Origin: Pacificoceanicola sp049803835
Lineage (GTDB): Bacteria; Pseudomonadota; Alphaproteobacteria; Rhodobacterales; Rhodobacteraceae
DNA length: 64,000 bases
Direction: 5' to 3'
NCBI RefSeq assembly: GCF_049803835.1
Contig: NZ_JBNAGK010000004.1
Span: forward strand, 248,001-312,000
Shown: positions 61,303 through 64,000 of the stretch, in pieces
Position numbering within the stretch: position 1 is the stretch's first letter
Layout: the number at the start of each line of letters is the position of its first letter
The notes under the pieces: generated by a model
Seen by the model: only the letters and a program-made list of their open reading frames with translations
What the model was told of the DNA's origin: nothing
The model's database searches: none
Program-made: the position numbers and the translations under genes

Positions 61303-63459
61303 ATGGGTCGTTTGAAACTTGCCGGCGCACCGCAATTGTCGCGGATACTCAAGGAGGCTCCGTCTGATCAGATTCAAGGTTTCATGAACTCGAAGCAGGT
61401 ATCTGGAATCCTCGACGGGACATCATTTTCTGAAGCTGAGGGTCCGGACACAATCCATGTCCGCCTATCCTCGTTGCCCAAAGACGATTTGTCGGTGATC
61501 GAGAAGCAGGCCGTTCGGATAGTCCAGGTTGCTGGGCAGCGCGCCGATGCGTTGCAATTGCGCTTCGCTGAAAGTCACAAATTTGACTGCCTCGAAGAAC
61601 TGTCGGATCAACCCGGTCCATTGTTGCGGGCGCTTTGGACTTATCATGCCCGGCATGAATTGTTTGTCGCCACAGAACGGGCCATGCAGGTGAGGAGCTT
61701 TCGGGAAAACGATCGCGCTTTTCACACATTTGTCGTCCATTCGCCGCGGCCGCTGGAACTCGAAACACTCGACGAAAACCATTTCGCTTCAGACATTGCT
61801 GCTCGTCTTGACCTTCGTCACGGGTGTGTGGCCGAGGCAGTCGAACTGCCACCGCGCGAGGCATCTCCGCGTCAGATCATGATTGCAGTTACAGCCGCAG
61901 GTCCGCGGGAAAGTTCCAGAACCTTCGAACCCGACCAGTCTATCGGAACCATCCAGTACCGACCTGCAAATGAACTGATCCTCGTCTATTTTCCGGACGA
62001 TGGTCGCATCGAGCTTTGTGGCAGACGATGGTCCGATCGAAAGATCGTTGCCGAAAGTTTCGCCCGTGAGATTCTGGGTGAAGACCTTTCCAACCGGCCA
62101 CTTCGGCAGAGGCGATACGACCTATCCATGTTCCGGCGGGCTTTGAATTTTGAACCACCGGAAGACCTGCAGGACAGAATTCGGTCCGTGGAAGTCACCG
62201 AACTGCGTGTCGCGCTCGGTAGCTATGACCGCAAGGTGACCCTGACTGTTGCGCCCGGAGAAGACATCGAGCGCCTTCGGCGCGACATTTTCGGCTCTAT
62301 CCGAAACCGTCACGGCAAAGGGTTCGTCTGTGACGTGGAACTATATCTTCGGGTTAATCTCTCTGGTTCGGCTGAACGGTCGCTACGCTTCAAGATCAGC
62401 AACAGCAACAGCAACAGTTGCACGCTACAATCGCAGACAGACCCGGATTTGCGGGCCGTTGGCTTCGAATTGCTGGAAGCCTGGGGTGTTGTCAAATCCT
62501 TCCGCGACGCCAGCCTCGGGGAACTTTCTGACCTTCTCCCCATTCTGATTGCACTACTCGATCATTCAAGTGACGATATCTCCGGACCGGAACTTGTTCA
62601 GATGCACTCGGATGTCGACCAATTGACGAGTACGAGATATTTGGGCCGGTGCCAAATCGTTGAAACGCTGATTATTGAAGATGATGAACTCGGAGACGTA
62701 CTGGCAGACGTCTTGCCCGACTTTCGTGCCAAGTCGGCTGGTCTTTCTGTTTTCGGAGAACAACTGGAGCAAACCGTTGACTTGAATGAAGTATCCCGCT
62801 GGCGGATCAACCGAGATTATATCATCGAGACGCTCACGGATGCGTTGTCAGACCTGGGGATTTCCAAAGTTCCGAAATCGCTCAACGACAACGTATTCTT
62901 CCTTGGTCACATCACTTTGGGCGACCGAAGTCATCCGGTTTTCCTCGCCACACGGTTGGCTGAAGACAAGGCGTTCAAATCGGCGGACGACGTGATCCGC
63001 GCCGCCGCGGACCTTGCTGCCGGGTTCGTGCTTGTCCCCGGTACGGAGCCACTGAACCATCTTGGGTCACATGTGGTGGTCAGCCTGGAAAATATCATCC
63101 GTGACAGGGAGCGCCATCATTCTGCGCTCGAAGATGCATGGCGCCTGAACCGGATGGGAGCACGCGCTGCCAGTCTGGTGTCGTTCAAGATTTTTGGTCA
63201 AACCAAAGCCGAACTCATCCTGCCTGAGCGGCCTGTTTGGACCATCATCGGCGAAAAACAGATCAGGATCATCGAGCGTCTTTATCAGGCGCATTGCAGC
63301 GGAGAGCAGGTGGTCAAGACTGGCGAATTGCTGAAGTATTCTGGTGCAGCGCAATTGGGATCGACGTTCGGTGTAGAATGGAAGAGTCGGATTGTCGGAA
63401 CCTACCTGGAGAACCCGAAACCCAGCTTTTGGAAGCTTGCCGTCCAGCCTCCATCTTGA
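61303..63459 (+). CDS. Conserved protein of unknown function, right copy
   Basis: 718 aa, homologous to the 748-aa left protein but clearly diverged. Shared: SIGTIQYRPANELILVYFPD, REILGEDLSNRPLRQRRYDL, DLRAVGFELLEAWGVVKSFR, EVSRWRINRDYIIETLTDAL and a closing PSFWKLAVQ. N-termini are unrelated in detail (MGRLKLAGAPQLSRI here). A run of alternating Ser/Asn codons (NSNSNSC) occupies the place of SKSC in the other copy. It has a TGGAGA Shine-Dalgarno. It is lower in GC than the recombinase block next to it. Its TGA stop lies inside the first of three repeats. The function is unknown. Confidence 0.75.
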   Translation: MGRLKLAGAPQLSRILKEAPSDQIQGFMNSKQVSGILDGTSFSEAEGPDTIHVRLSSLPKDDLSVIEKQAVRIVQVAGQRADALQLRFAESHKFDCLEELSDQPGPLLRALWTYHARHELFVATERAMQVRSFRENDRAFHTFVVHSPRPLELETLDENHFASDIAARLDLRHGCVAEAVELPPREASPRQIMIAVTAAGPRESSRTFEPDQSIGTIQYRPANELILVYFPDDGRIELCGRRWSDRKIVAESFAREILGEDLSNRPLRQRRYDLSMFRRALNFEPPEDLQDRIRSVEVTELRVALGSYDRKVTLTVAPGEDIERLRRDIFGSIRNRHGKGFVCDVELYLRVNLSGSAERSLRFKISNSNSNSCTLQSQTDPDLRAVGFELLEAWGVVKSFRDASLGELSDLLPILIALLDHSSDDISGPELVQMHSDVDQLTSTRYLGRCQIVETLIIEDDELGDVLADVLPDFRAKSAGLSVFGEQLEQTVDLNEVSRWRINRDYIIETLTDALSDLGISKVPKSLNDNVFFLGHITLGDRSHPVFLATRLAEDKAFKSADDVIRAAADLAAGFVLVPGTEPLNHLGSHVVVSLENIIRDRERHHSALEDAWRLNRMGARAASLVSFKIFGQTKAELILPERPVWTIIGEKQIRIIERLYQAHCSGEQVVKTGELLKYSGAAQLGSTFGVEWKSRIVGTYLENPKPSFWKLAVQPPS

Positions 63460-63494
63460 AGTGATCTTGATCGCGGGATCGCCGATCTTGAAGT
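63453..63494 (+). repeat. Three phased direct repeats, right set
   Basis: ATCTTGAAGT, ATCTTGATCG and ATCTTGAAGT start at 63453, 63464 and 63485, spaced 11 and 21 bp. The first holds the TGA stop of the 718-aa gene. Arrangement and position are those of the left set, but the word is different (left GTCTAACA, here ATCTTGAA), as expected for two regulators or elements with separate specificities. Confidence 0.6.
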
Positions 63495-63535
63495 CGGTCT
63501 GCCAAATGAGTCGCCATCCAACGATGGAGGCCGAC

Positions 63536-63769
63536 ATGGCACGATACCTAAACACTTTTACTAAACAAGGCATTCTCGTCGAGCGCCAAAGATGGCGCGG
63601 GGGCGGCGGAGACTGGCGCTGCACCTGCTGCGGCAAGCTGCTTGGCCGTATCGAGAACGGCCGTATCCGCATTCTTGTTTCGCGGAGCCATCCGTACCTG
63701 GTCAGTGCGCCGGTGACGTCGGTGTGCCGCGGCTGCGGCGCGCTGAACGAGCTGACGCGGCTGCCGTGA
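63536..63769 (+). CDS. Com-like zinc-finger regulator, right copy
   Basis: 77 aa. DWRCTCCGKLLGRIENGRIR and CRGCGALNEL give the same CxxC...CxxC module as the left copy and Mu Com. The N-terminal 25 residues differ (MARYLNTFTKQGILVERQRW). A small hairpin CCATC/GATGG at 63514-63527 overlaps the GGAGG Shine-Dalgarno, again hinting at translational control. It is followed by a terminator. Confidence 0.7.
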   Translation: MARYLNTFTKQGILVERQRWRGGGGDWRCTCCGKLLGRIENGRIRILVSRSHPYLVSAPVTSVCRGCGALNELTRLP

Positions 63770-63775
63770 TCTGAC

Positions 63776-63804
63776 GGGCGGTCGGTTTTCCGGCCGCCCC
63801 TTTT
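63776..63804 (+). terminator. Intrinsic terminator after the right Com-like gene
   Basis: GGGCGGTCGG TTTT CCGGCCGCCC (10-bp stem, one G-T pair) followed by CTTTTCC. Seven bases after the stop codon; a strong rho-independent terminator, absent after the left Com-like gene. Confidence 0.7.
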
Positions 63805-63885
63805 CCATTCCTTTCCAGAGGCGCGCGACGCCCGAACCCGGCCCGATGAGAGGCGCGAGATGCCCGGCCCCAGACCCGGCATCTC

Positions 63886-64000
63886 ATGTCCTCGAACTGG
63901 TCCGCGCTCTACGCGCGCCTTGTCCGCTCGGTGAACCGGCATTCCCGTATGATGGCTTTCTCCGAACTTTTTCCAGCCGAACATCCCCCTTCTGGCTTCC
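63886..64000 (+). CDS. Start of a gene cut by the right edge
   Basis: Open to the edge from ATG: MSSNWSALYARLVRSVNRHS and a few more residues. It occupies the place that the sigma-like gene has in the left element, but its sequence is not visibly similar. Too short to identify. Confidence 0.4.
   Translation, partial: MSSNWSALYARLVRSVNRHSRMMAFSELFPAEHPPSGF

Overview
The window is high-GC alphaproteobacterial DNA. The tail and baseplate genes (DUF2460, DUF2163, NlpC/P60, TIM-barrel tip protein) have the gene-transfer-agent type layout common in Rhodobacterales, so a Rhodobacter/Paracoccus-like host is the best guess. No host housekeeping gene is visible: everything belongs to integrated mobile elements and their cargo.

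Layout. (1) 1-3086, minus strand: a recombination module (67-aa protein, DUF2924 protein, large serine recombinase, 132-aa HTH protein), then a ribbon-helix-helix regulator translationally coupled to a DNA methyltransferase cut by the left edge. (2) 3279-15537, plus strand: a 748-aa protein of unknown family, a Com-like zinc finger, a sigma-like protein, then replication and recombination genes (P-loop NTPase, SF2 helicase, PD-(D/E)XK nuclease, primase/ATPase, RuvC-like resolvase). (3) 15953-20644: two DNA methyltransferases, a candidate endonuclease and small genes. (4) 20756-44031: a complete siphovirus structural module (lambda-type terminase and portal, protease-capsid fusion, tail genes with a -1 frameshift, lysozyme, spanins, baseplate, fibre), interrupted by one antisense phospholipase D-like cargo gene. 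(5) 44367-50387: a visibly AT-richer cargo block with a giant 1845-aa STAND-like protein and a two-TM protein, convergent. (6) 50990-58720, minus strand: a type I restriction-modification operon led by a Phd-like regulator, with a HEPN-like gene between hsdS and hsdR. (7) 58818-63769: a second, diverged copy of the recombination module plus the 735-aa and Com-like genes, in the same order and orientation as at the left end. A further gene runs off the right edge.

The left end and the 50.9-63.8 kb segment read as the same template: a modification or restriction-modification operon led by a small DNA-binding protein, then the recombinase block, then divergently the unknown 735/748-aa gene, iterons and Com. 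I infer two related prophages or integrative elements in tandem, each with a different restriction-modification cassette beside its recombinase. The junction probably lies in the non-coding stretch 50388-50989.

The main candidates for something undescribed are the giant kinase-like/STAND/TPR/cold-shock protein; the paired 735/748-aa family with its matched but diverged 11-bp-phased repeats; the PLD gene inside the morphogenesis operon; and the Phd-hsdM-hsdS-HEPN-hsdR operon.
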